Source: Acidimicrobiales bacterium | GTDB lineage: Bacteria; Actinomycetota; Acidimicrobiia; Acidimicrobiales; Palsa-688 | Length of the DNA stretch: 15,071 bases | Direction of reading: 5' to 3' | Assembly: GCA_019241495.1 (NCBI GenBank) | Contig: JAFAWZ010000255.1 | Span: forward strand, 1 to 15,071 | Part shown: piece by piece, positions 1 to 5,827 of the stretch | How positions within the stretch are numbered: position 1 is the first letter of the stretch | Layout: each line of letters starts with the position of its first letter | Program-made: the position numbers and the translations under genes | The notes under the pieces: model-generated | What the model was told of the DNA's origin: nothing | What the model saw: the letters and a program-made list of their open reading frames with translations, nothing else | The model's database searches: none

Positions 1-292
1 CGAAGTACACGTACTCTTTCAAGGTGAGGTCCGCCAAGTAGGCGTCGCCCTCGATCGTCTCGCCCGACTTGTTGGCGTTGCCCGAGACGAAGGCCAGCCC
101 GAAGATGTCGGTGGTGATATCGGCCGGGCAACCCGGCCCCGGCGTACCCGGGAAGGGTCCGAGCGGGATGAACTGCCCGGCGGCCGACCCGCTGCTGCCG
201 GCCGCGAATGCGGCTGGCGTGAACACGCCGAGACCTCCGATGGCCGCCACGGAGGCGGCCAGGCAGGCCAGCTTGATCGATGGCTTTCTCAT
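1..292 (-). CDS. secreted protein, N-terminal part (3' end outside window)
   Basis: The ATG at 292-290 opens a frame that runs off the left edge of the window. It is preceded by a good ribosome site (AGAAGGGG, about 5 bases upstream). The first 30 residues form a classic Sec signal peptide: MRKPSIK basic start, a hydrophobic Leu/Ala/Val core, then TPAAFA as the likely cleavage site. The mature start is rich in Gly, Pro and Ser, then becomes more ordered (GLAFVSGNANKSGETIEGDA). About 97 residues are visible and I recognise no family. It is divergent from the response regulator at 468 and shares a 175-base intergenic region with it. It fits the cluster of exported proteins nearby. The signal peptide is clear; the function is unknown. 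Confidence 0.8.
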   Translation of the reverse strand, partial: MRKPSIKLACLAASVAAIGGLGVFTPAAFAAGSSGSAAGQFIPLGPFPGTPGPGCPADITTDIFGLAFVSGNANKSGETIEGDAYLADLTLKEYVYF

Positions 293-467
293 GGTTACCC
301 CTTCTATGTCGTAAGCCCTGTCCGACAGTCAGGCAAACCGGGTGAGGCACCACAAATAAGAGGTCTTCGAGCTTCGGTCCATGAGGCAAGATCACGAGAG
401 TGTCAAGTACGACCACAATTCTGTCGATTTAGGCGATTAGTGCTTCGAATCAGGTTGTGAGGAAACG
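293..467. other. divergent intergenic region between the secreted protein and the receiver gene
   Basis: This stretch is less GC-rich than its surroundings and must hold the promoters of two divergent genes. Both genes have clear ribosome sites at its edges (AGAAGGGG on the minus strand, GTGAGGAAAC on the plus strand). I could not pick a convincing -35/-10 pair on either strand. Bases around 325-375 contain GGCAAACC and a small GGTG/CACC hairpin, discussed among the rejected items. Confidence 0.5.
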
Positions 468-917
468 ATGCTCAACAAAACGTCCCCGGTAGTCCTGGTC
501 ATCGACGACGAACCTCTCATGGTGCGCCTGCTGCGCGTCCTGCTGGAAGACGAGGGATACACGGTGTTCGAGGCCATGACGGGGCCTATAGGCCTGGCTC
601 TGGTTCCCGCCATATCCCCGGACGTGGTCGTACTCGACGTCATGATGCCGGGGATGGACGGGGTCGAGGTGTGCACTCGCGTAGCGGCGGGGTTCCCGGA
701 ACTGCCAGTGATCATCGTCACGGCCAGGGACGATCGAGAGCTCGAGGAGCGCTGTCAGGCTGCCGGGGCCAGGCATTTCCTGACCAAGCCACTCGCGCCT
801 GGTCGGCTCGAGGAACTGTTGCGCTCCCTGGTTTGCACGCCGTCTGTAGCAGAACCTGAGACGCCCTGGAAGGCTGAGTATCCAATGGCCGACTACCTGC
901 CACCCGCAAAGATCTAG
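468..917 (+). CDS. stand-alone response-regulator receiver protein
   Basis: The 149-residue protein has one CheY-like receiver domain over about residues 7-122. All key positions are present: acidic pair D13/D14, phospho-acceptor D57 in VVVLDVMMPGMDG, T85 in IIVTARDD, and K107 in LTKPL. There is no DNA-binding or enzymatic output domain. After residue 122 there is only a Pro-rich tail of about 27 residues ending YLPPAKI. It would accept phosphate from a histidine kinase that is not in this window and act by protein contact. The ATG start is set by GTGAGGAAAC just upstream. Its TAG overlaps the stop of the convergent FN3-like gene within the sequence CTAG at 914-917. The family is certain; the partner and output are unknown. 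Confidence 0.93.
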   Translation: MLNKTSPVVLVIDDEPLMVRLLRVLLEDEGYTVFEAMTGPIGLALVPAISPDVVVLDVMMPGMDGVEVCTRVAAGFPELPVIIVTARDDRELEERCQAAGARHFLTKPLAPGRLEELLRSLVCTPSVAEPETPWKAEYPMADYLPPAKI

Positions 918-1357
918 GGCTGTACGCAGGAGATTCCGCCTATCACCGTGCTCTCCGCCGTGGCCCCCGAATGAGCGCTGGCCCAGTTGGAGCCGACCAG
1001 GGCGACGACTTCGAACCAGTAGTTGCCCGTGGCCAGCGATCCGCTGGTCCACGACGTGCTGGTGGCGCCGGTCACAATGACGGAGTATCCGGTGGTCGCG
1101 GACGTGGTCGAGTCGTAGATGGTGTAGCTGGTGGCCCGAGCCACGCTGCTCCAACTGACCACGATCGCACCGCTCAGGGCCGACTGGCAACTCGCCGAAG
1201 CACCGGCCGGTGGTGAAGGAAGCCCTTGGGCCGCCGCTTGTCCTGAAGAAGCTGCGGCAACGGTGACAGGCCATGACGCCACGGCCGGTCCGGGGTCGAT
1301 CAGCGCGAGAGCAAAGACTGCGCAGGCGATTGCCCCGATAACGAAAGAGAGACGCAC
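914..1357 (-). CDS. exported protein with a fibronectin type III-like domain
   Basis: This encodes 147 residues from a GTG at 1357-1355. The start is chosen because it gives a normal signal peptide (MRLSFVIGAIACAVFALALI, cleavage near GPAVA). No strong ribosome site is visible, but the GTG lies 17 bases after the stop of the upstream gene, so translation is probably coupled. The mature part has an Ala/Ser/Gly linker, then about 85 residues with FN3-like features: VVSWSSVARATSYTIYDST, then TSWTSGSLATGNYWFEVVA and NWASAHS. Cysteines near residue 60 and at the very end (GGISCVQP) could pair outside the cell. The role is likely adhesive or structural. An open reading to 1480 exists but overlaps the upstream gene and adds a non-signal N-terminus, so I rejected it. 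Confidence 0.7.
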   Translation of the reverse strand: MRLSFVIGAIACAVFALALIDPGPAVASWPVTVAAASSGQAAAQGLPSPPAGASASCQSALSGAIVVSWSSVARATSYTIYDSTTSATTGYSVIVTGATSTSWTSGSLATGNYWFEVVALVGSNWASAHSGATAESTVIGGISCVQP

Positions 1358-1374
1358 CGCTCGGACTGGCCCAT

Positions 1375-1905
1375 TCAGCTCGTCCAGCTGTCTGTGGCGG
1401 GACTGGACGTCGCAGTTGCGGCTCCTCCGGTAGCGGTCACGCCGACCAGGGAGGGCATCGAGAAGAAGGTGCTGGCGCAAGCCGCCGGAGCCGACGCGGT
1501 CATGCTCGCGTCGTCAGTCAAGGTGACCGTAAGAGGATTGCCGGCTTGGCCCGAAGCGACCACGGTGAGCGCCGTCGTGAGCGTGTGCGAGCTGCCGCTG
1601 CTCGCGCTGGAGTAGTTCCAGATGACGTCACTGTTGGCGCCGGAGCAGCCCGTTTGGGCGCTGGTAAGCGCGCTCGTGGTGTACCCGGCGGCATAGGTCG
1701 TATTGGTCGGCAACTGCACCGAAGTGATGGTCACTGGATACGAGTTCGGATTGCTGATCGTCACGACCACATCTCCGTCGCCACCCGGATAGAGGAGGTT
1801 CGTAGCCGCTGGTGTCGCCACCGCGCTAATGGTCAGGTTGGAGACGGCCGCTGACTGGCTCTCACCCGAAGAGCCTGTACCGAGGCTTACCGTCCAGTTC
1901 GTCAC
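1375..1905 (-). CDS. SipW/camelysin-like exported protein; true 5' end unclear
   Basis: The first usable start is a GTG at 1905-1903 (176 residues), but this cuts through what looks like the signal peptide. The same frame stays open upstream to a TGA at 2034-2032. The codons just before the GTG read KLIAALLGALIVGATSFAV, a typical signal-anchor core, followed by TNWTVSLGTG. No ATG, GTG or TTG occurs in frame in that extension, so the gene either uses a rare CTG start or has lost its first codons. The body is a beta-rich Ser/Thr/Ala protein with DVVVTISNPNSYPVTITSVQL and two cysteines (TGCSG, AACAS). It resembles the small surface proteins with SipW-type signals, an assignment from general likeness only. 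It is coupled to the FN3-like gene downstream. Confidence 0.6.
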   Translation of the reverse strand: MTNWTVSLGTGSSGESQSAAVSNLTISAVATPAATNLLYPGGDGDVVVTISNPNSYPVTITSVQLPTNTTYAAGYTTSALTSAQTGCSGANSDVIWNYSSASSGSSHTLTTALTVVASGQAGNPLTVTLTDDASMTASAPAACASTFFSMPSLVGVTATGGAATATSSPATDSWTS

Positions 1906-1955
1906 GGCAAAGGATGTGGCTCCGACGATGAGCGCTCCGAGCAGGGCGGCGATGA

Positions 1956-2261
1956 GCTTCGACCCGCGTTTTGGGAGCCACCACCAAGGCTGGTTCTCAG
2001 GCCAACCCAGGAGGCCAAGGTGGCGCAGGACTCACTGGCGCAGCCGACGCCACCACGCCCGCACCCACGCCCACGCCCACGACCGGATCGTGCCCCGCCA
2101 CCCTCACCAGCAGCCTGGCTCGCACTGGAGCGGCGCCGTCACGCCTGGCCCTGTGGCTCGTCGCGCTGGCCGGCATGGCCCTCGGAGCAGTCGACACGGC
2201 ACTCGGAGGGCTCCTCCGACGCCGCTATGCGTTTCAGATCCACCTCTCGAGAAGGCCATGA
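1956..2261 (+). pseudogene. orphan C-terminus of a sortase-anchored surface protein (LAxTG signal)
   Basis: This frame is open from a TGA at 1953-1955 to the TGA at 2259-2261. It reads as a wall-sorting tail: a Gly/Ala-rich stretch, a PAPTPTPTT linker, then SSLARTG (LARTG at 2115-2129), a hydrophobic run LALWLVALAGMALGAV, and a basic end LLRRRY. Order and spacing match the LAxTG signals used by actinobacterial class E-type sortases. There is no signal peptide and only a weak TTG at 1971, so this cannot be a complete exported protein. It lies head-to-head with the start-less minus-strand gene ending at 1375. I read it as the 3' remnant of a larger surface gene. A GC-rich chance frame is possible but would rarely give all four elements in order. 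Confidence 0.5.
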
Positions 2262-2301
2262 AGGCCCGCTCGCGTCGGGAGGGTAACTGGCGCCTCGGCG
2301 C

Positions 2302-2805
2302 TCAGCTGTTCCGCTTGGCCGCCTCGGCCCGGACGGCCGCCACCTTCTCCCGGACGCCCTCCATGCCAGCCAGACGCCGCGGGCGGTACTCCCCGATCAA
2401 CGCATCGGGCTTCACCTTGGTACCGTCCTCCGCCTGATAGACGATCTGGTGGGTCTCCCGGGCCGCGCTGAAGACCTCCAGGGTCATGCACCCCTCCGGG
2501 CCGGCGACGTGGGGTCCGTAGAACTCCCCGGGATGGGCGACCATGATGTCGCCGGCACGAAGGATCCGGTCCCCGACGTCGAGGCTGCCTGACACGACGA
2601 TCTCGACTCGCTCGCAGTCGTGGGCGTGGCGGGCGATGACATGTCCGGGCTGCATGTCGAGCACCATGGCGGCCGGCGCGTCCTCTGAGTCGTCGTCGCC
2701 GAGGATGAACCAGGTCATGCGCATCGTCTCGGCCAAGTTCCGCATCGACTGATACTTCTCGGGAACGGCCCAATAACCGGCCTCATCCGGGCTGTAATGC
2801 GCCAT
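2302..2805 (-). CDS. small cupin-domain protein
   Basis: The protein has 167 residues with a single cupin barrel in the middle. Motif 1 is PGHVIARHAHDCERVEIVVSG (H60, H62 and E65 or E68 as likely metal ligands). Motif 2 is AGDIMVAHPGEFYGPH (H99 the likely fourth ligand). It therefore probably binds one divalent metal, although catalysis is not certain and many small cupins are binding or sensory proteins. The C-terminal third is charged and helical. The ATG is supported by GCGAGGAGACG upstream. It follows the P450 gene by 83 bases on the same strand, so the two are probably co-transcribed. A shared pathway, such as oxidation of a small hydrophobic or aromatic substrate, is plausible, but the substrate cannot be read from the sequence. 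Confidence 0.85.
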   Translation of the reverse strand: MAHYSPDEAGYWAVPEKYQSMRNLAETMRMTWFILGDDDSEDAPAAMVLDMQPGHVIARHAHDCERVEIVVSGSLDVGDRILRAGDIMVAHPGEFYGPHVAGPEGCMTLEVFSAARETHQIVYQAEDGTKVKPDALIGEYRPRRLAGMEGVREKVAAVRAEAAKRNS

Positions 2806-2888
2806 CGTCTCCTCGCAAGGTCAGCCCGGGAGGATTACCGGGATACATGGCTTTGATAGCCCATCGACGGGCCCGGGTGCCAGCCCGG

Positions 2889-4109
2889 TCACCCCCAGAT
2901 GAGATGAAGCTCCTCGGTTCCCCGCTCGTGGCCCAAAAAGCGAGGGGCGGGCGTGCCCGGCTCGAGCCGGTAGTCGGGGATGGCCCGGTGGAACTCTTCG
3001 AGGGCCACCCGCAGCTCCATCCGGGCCAGGTGCGAACCGAGGCAACGGTGCAGGCCGACCCCGAAGAGCATGTGCCGGGGGGTGGGCCGGTCGAAGTCCA
3101 CCACGTCGGGGTCCTCGAACGTCTCCGGATCGCGGCCCGCCGACCCGGTCAGGGCGATGACGGAGTCACCCCGCTGGATGACCTGCCCACCCATCTCGAC
3201 ATCCTCCAACGCGACCCGCGGAAGCTGGATGATGGATTCGTAGCGCATCAGCTCCTCGATGGCCGACTCGGTGCAAGCCGGGTCGTTCACCAGCCGGTCC
3301 CGGTGAGCCGGGTGCTGGGCCAGGAACCACATCATGTTGACCAGAACGTTCGTGGTGGTGTGCAGGCCGGCGTTGTAGAGGACGAGGGTCAGGTTGAGCA
3401 TCTCCCGCATGGTCATGCGACGCTTGCCGTCCAGCCGGGCGACCACCATGTTGCTGATCAGGTCGTCCCCGATGGGCCCGGTTCGCTCACGGTCCTCGAA
3501 GAGCCCCTGGAAGTAGGCCACTTGCTCGGACCGGGCGTCCTTCATCACCCGAAGCCGCTCCTCGGGATCGGTGATCTGATGGTGGTGGCGCTGCTCCTCC
3601 CCCCATGCCAGGTCGCGCAATCGGTCCACGTCGGAAGGACGGATGCCCAGCATGGGCAAGGTGATGGCGGCCGGGAGCAGCACCGCGAAATCGTCGTGGA
3701 ACTCGCATCGGCCCTTGTCCCGAAACCCGGCGATCAGCCGGCGGGCCACCTCCCGGGTGGCCGGCTCGGCCGCCTTGGCTTTCTGGGGGGTGAAGGTCGA
3801 GGCCACGATCTGCCGAAAGGGGAGATGCTCGGGAGGATCGGACTGGATGAGGAGGTTGAACCCGAGATCGGTGCGCACCCCGCCCAACATCCCGTACTGG
3901 TTCGAGAACCGTTCCTGGTCCCGCAGCACCTCGCGCACGTCCTCGTACCGGCTGACCAGCCAGTGACCGGCAGCCTCGGAGTAGACCACTGGGCATTCCG
4001 AGCGGAGCCGGGCGAAGGTCGGGTAGGGATCGTCGGCCAGCTCGGGGTCACGATCGATGTCCAACTTCTGCGCCCACGCCGGGCAACCCACGACTTCTTG
4101 CTGGCTCAT
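2889..4109 (-). CDS. cytochrome P450
   Basis: A soluble bacterial P450 of 406 residues, the usual size, with no membrane anchor. Numbered from the ATG at 4109: the C-helix HLPFR (H95, R99), the I-helix AGLHTT (A247-T252), the K-helix ExxR (E286-R289), a meander region with FDRPTPRH, and the heme loop FGVGLHRCLG with ligand C356. The I-helix normally has an acid (AGxD/E-TT); here the position is His. I prefer this ATG because AGGGG lies 5 bases upstream; a GTG at 4115 would overlap that site. No ferredoxin or ferredoxin reductase gene is adjacent, so electrons must come from elsewhere. A strong terminator ends 39 bases upstream, so the gene should have its own promoter. Confidence 0.95.
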   Translation of the reverse strand: MSQQEVVGCPAWAQKLDIDRDPELADDPYPTFARLRSECPVVYSEAAGHWLVSRYEDVREVLRDQERFSNQYGMLGGVRTDLGFNLLIQSDPPEHLPFRQIVASTFTPQKAKAAEPATREVARRLIAGFRDKGRCEFHDDFAVLLPAAITLPMLGIRPSDVDRLRDLAWGEEQRHHHQITDPEERLRVMKDARSEQVAYFQGLFEDRERTGPIGDDLISNMVVARLDGKRRMTMREMLNLTLVLYNAGLHTTTNVLVNMMWFLAQHPAHRDRLVNDPACTESAIEELMRYESIIQLPRVALEDVEMGGQVIQRGDSVIALTGSAGRDPETFEDPDVVDFDRPTPRHMLFGVGLHRCLGSHLARMELRVALEEFHRAIPDYRLEPGTPAPRFLGHERGTEELHLIWG

Positions 4110-4147
4110 CTCCACCCCTAACCGTCAGCGGCCTGAGCAACACGCGG

Positions 4148-4193
4148 AAAAAGAAAGCATCCCCCGCCTGCCCCTTTTTAGCGGGGGATGCTT
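4148..4193 (-). terminator. intrinsic terminator on the minus strand
   Basis: A perfect 13-base-pair stem (4155-4167 with 4181-4193, AAGCATCCCCCGC and its complement) encloses a 13-base loop. On the minus strand it is followed by TCTTTTT (4154-4148), the form of a rho-independent terminator. It would end any minus-strand transcript coming from the rrf2 end or from the structured region to the right, and it insulates the P450 gene. On the plus strand no T-run follows. The same hairpin also looks like the right-end hairpin of an IS200/IS605-type element. Confidence 0.7.
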
Positions 4194-4536
4194 CCTTGTG
4201 TCCAGCCCGGACGCCCCGTGAACGGGCTGGCAGTTTGTGCCGTTGGACTCCATACTCGCCGCGGAATCTCAACCCCCTCAAAACGGAAGCCCTAAACCCG
4301 ACCAACTCCTCGGGGCTCGTGGGCTGGGCGGGTCCCGGGGGCCAAAGGGGCAGCAGACGCCCAGGACCCGCCAACTGTGCCCCCTGCCGCGAAGGGGCAG
4401 TTCACGGCAGCAAGACAATACTAGAGGTTAAAGGGGTGGATGGGAATACGCCGAAAGTACTTTTTGGGGTCCGGTCGGTCGCTAAAGGAGCCGACCGACC
4501 GACCCTAGCTGGGTGGTTCGGGACCCCCATGAACCA
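4194..4536 (-). other. structured non-coding region, possible IS200/IS605 end relic or small RNA
   Basis: No convincing gene lies here, but inverted repeats are dense: 4202-4209 with 4223-4230 (8 of 8), 4327-4335 with 4364-4372 (9 of 9), 4373-4383 with 4394-4402 (two-base bulge), and 4473-4481 with 4492-4500 (9 of 9). Read on the minus strand, the hairpins at 4202-4402 lead directly into the terminator at 4148-4193, as a structured small RNA would. A weak minus-strand frame spans about 4374-4048, but it overlaps the P450 start and shows no domain. The strand assignment rests only on the terminator. The GGTCGGTCG hairpin at 4473-4500 lies within 40 bases of the rrf2 stop and could end that operon, although it lacks a T-run. 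Confidence 0.35.
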
Positions 4537-4995
4537 CTACCGGAGCCTCGGCTCCCATGCGTCTGGGTCTGCGACCAGGCGGGCTACGGGGCCGGGAAGC
4601 TTTCCTTTGACCACATCTTCGAGGGTCACCCGCTCGAGGACGGCGCGCAAGCTGGCCCGCGTCGCGACCCACACGGCTTGAAGGTGGGCAGCCGCCCCTT
4701 CGTAGGAGGCCATCTCGGGGCGCAGCCCCCGGACCTCGGCGAGGGGGCCGTCGAGAGCGCGAATGACGTCGGCCGCGGTGATCTGGCTGGGCGGCCGGGC
4801 CAGCCGGTACCCCCCCTCCATTCCCCGCTGGCTGTAGACCAGGCCGGCCCGCCTCAGATCGTTGAGAATGGCGGCGAGGAACTTGGGGGGCAGGCCCTGC
4901 GCCTGGGCCAGGACGTCGCCGGTCGCCGGTTCGTCCAGGCGAGCCAGCTCCAGGAGGGCCCGCATTCCATAGTCGACCTTGGCCGGGATGTGCAC
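4537..4995 (-). CDS. Rrf2-family transcriptional regulator without cysteines (CymR-like type)
   Basis: The protein has 152 residues. The Rrf2 winged helix is clear: VDYGMRALLELARL, then LPPKFLAAILNDLRRAGLVYSQRGMEGGYRLARPPSQITAADVIRALDGPL. The second half holds a dimerisation helix and a Pro/charged tail. The whole sequence has no cysteine, so it cannot hold an Fe-S cluster in the manner of IscR, NsrR or RsrR. Cysteine-free members include CymR, which controls cysteine genes. This makes the sulfur operon at 9250-11759 a candidate target, by inference only. It starts with GTG at 4995 only 10 bases after the rsfS stop, with GAGG very close to the start, so it is the last gene of the nadD operon. 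Confidence 0.9.
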   Translation of the reverse strand: MHIPAKVDYGMRALLELARLDEPATGDVLAQAQGLPPKFLAAILNDLRRAGLVYSQRGMEGGYRLARPPSQITAADVIRALDGPLAEVRGLRPEMASYEGAAAHLQAVWVATRASLRAVLERVTLEDVVKGKLPGPVARLVADPDAWEPRLR

Positions 4996-5005
4996 GGCCT
5001 CGTGT

Positions 5006-5410
5006 CTACTCGCCCGCGGCGCGCGCCTCCGGGACCTCCCAGGTCCAACGCTCCGCGTCGGACCACAGGCGGTCGAGCTGGTAGAAGTCCCGGGCCTCGG
5101 CCAACAGCAGGTGCACCACGAAGTCGCCGTAGTCCATCAACACCCAGCGAGCGTCGTCGAGGCCTTCGACGCTGCGCGGGGCCGGGCCACCCGCGGCCTT
5201 GATCTTCTCCTCCACTTCTTCGGCCATCGTCCGGATCATCCGTGGGTTGGCGCCACTTGTGATCACGAACGCATCGGTTATCGAGAGCGTTTCTCCCACC
5301 GACAGGATCACGGTGTCCTCACCCCCTTTCTCCCAGCTGGCCCGGGCGGCGAGCTCGCACCACTGCCGGACCTGTTCGAGGGTGACTTGCTCCGATGTGG
5401 TCGATCTCAC
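5006..5410 (-). CDS. rsfS: ribosomal silencing factor RsfS
   Basis: RsfS binds uL14 on the 50S subunit and blocks subunit joining, saving energy in starved cells. Family signs are the central ILSVGETLSITDAFVITSGANPRMIRTMAEEVEEKI and the signature WVLMDYGDFVVHLL, followed by FYQLDRLWSDAERW. I start it at the GTG at 5410-5408, giving 134 residues, because AGG lies about 8 bases upstream and the length suits the family. A TTG at 5449 would add 13 residues, overlap the preceding gene and has no ribosome site. The short Glu/Ala tail after the last Trp is not conserved. The neighbours fit: nadD and rsfS are commonly linked in Actinomycetota and Bacillota. Confidence 0.93.
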   Translation of the reverse strand: MRSTTSEQVTLEQVRQWCELAARASWEKGGEDTVILSVGETLSITDAFVITSGANPRMIRTMAEEVEEKIKAAGGPAPRSVEGLDDARWVLMDYGDFVVHLLLAEARDFYQLDRLWSDAERWTWEVPEARAAGE

Positions 5411-5432
5411 CGAAGCGTGCCTGCCGATTGGA

Positions 5433-5747
5433 TCATGTAGCTCCTCCAATGAAGCGGATCAGGTGGGAAAGGGCGTGGGTCGACGAGTTACTGAGCCATT
5501 GGGTGGCGAGAAGAGCCACCGTTACTGCCAGCATGACGAAGAGCGCCAGCACAGCAAGGAGCTCCTCCTTCACCAACCGCCGCCGGTGACGAAGGCGCCG
5601 TAACCACTCGCCGTAACCGTCGGGGCCCGCTATCACCTCAGGCGATGGCCGGGACAACGGGGCAGGCGAGACGAACGGGCGGGACTCTTCCGGCTCTGTG
5701 CTCGAGAGCGCAGCAGCCGATCCAGCCACGGGACGGTCCGTCGTCAT
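5433..5747 (-). CDS. small single-pass membrane protein between nadD and rsfS
   Basis: The protein has 104 residues. A Ser/Pro-rich N-terminal half of about 50 residues is followed by a basic patch (WLRRLRHRRR), one strong transmembrane helix (ELLAVLALFVMLAVTVALLA) and a tail of about 20 residues. By the positive-inside rule the N-terminus is cytoplasmic. The ATG at 5747 has GGGGGAGG directly before it. The stop overlaps the region just before rsfS, so it belongs to the operon. Actinobacteria often have a LytR-CpsA-Psr cell-wall ligase gene at this place, and this protein has that family's N-terminal shape (cytoplasmic tail plus one helix) without any LCP catalytic domain. It may be an unrelated small protein. 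No family is recognised. Confidence 0.7.
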   Translation of the reverse strand: MTTDRPVAGSAAALSSTEPEESRPFVSPAPLSRPSPEVIAGPDGYGEWLRRLRHRRRLVKEELLAVLALFVMLAVTVALLATQWLSNSSTHALSHLIRFIGGAT

Positions 5748-5827
5748 CCTCCCCCAGCGTACATACCGGACTGCCGGATGCTGCGGACACCATTCGTGGG
5801 CTCGCCTGGTACGGCACGGCCCGGTCG

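Noticed and set aside
320..390. Look-alike of a cyclic-di-GMP (GEMM) riboswitch: GGCAAACC, then a GGTG/CACC hairpin and ACAAAT
   Set aside because: The conserved GCAAAGCC element and the tetraloop-receptor side are missing and no closing stem was found. A covariance search could settle it.
450..1274. Minus-strand open frame of 274 codons spanning the receiver and FN3-like genes
   Set aside because: Its product is Arg/His/Gly-rich without a domain, and it overlaps two well-supported genes on both strands.
2847..4121. Long plus-strand open frame (424 codons) over the P450 gene
   Set aside because: It is antisense to a P450 with every family motif intact. Its product is rich in Pro, Gly, His and Val with no domain, as expected from GC-rich third-position bias.
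4048..4374. Minus-strand frame of 108 codons over the structured region and P450 start, considered as a tnpB C-terminus
   Set aside because: It overlaps the P450 N-terminus, passes through the terminator hairpin and shows no zinc-finger or RuvC motif.
4190..4536. tmRNA, RNase P RNA, SRP RNA or tRNA in the structured region
   Set aside because: None of the signature stretches (tmRNA tRNA-like ends, RNase P AGGAAAGUC core, T-loop GGTTCGAATCC) was found on either strand.
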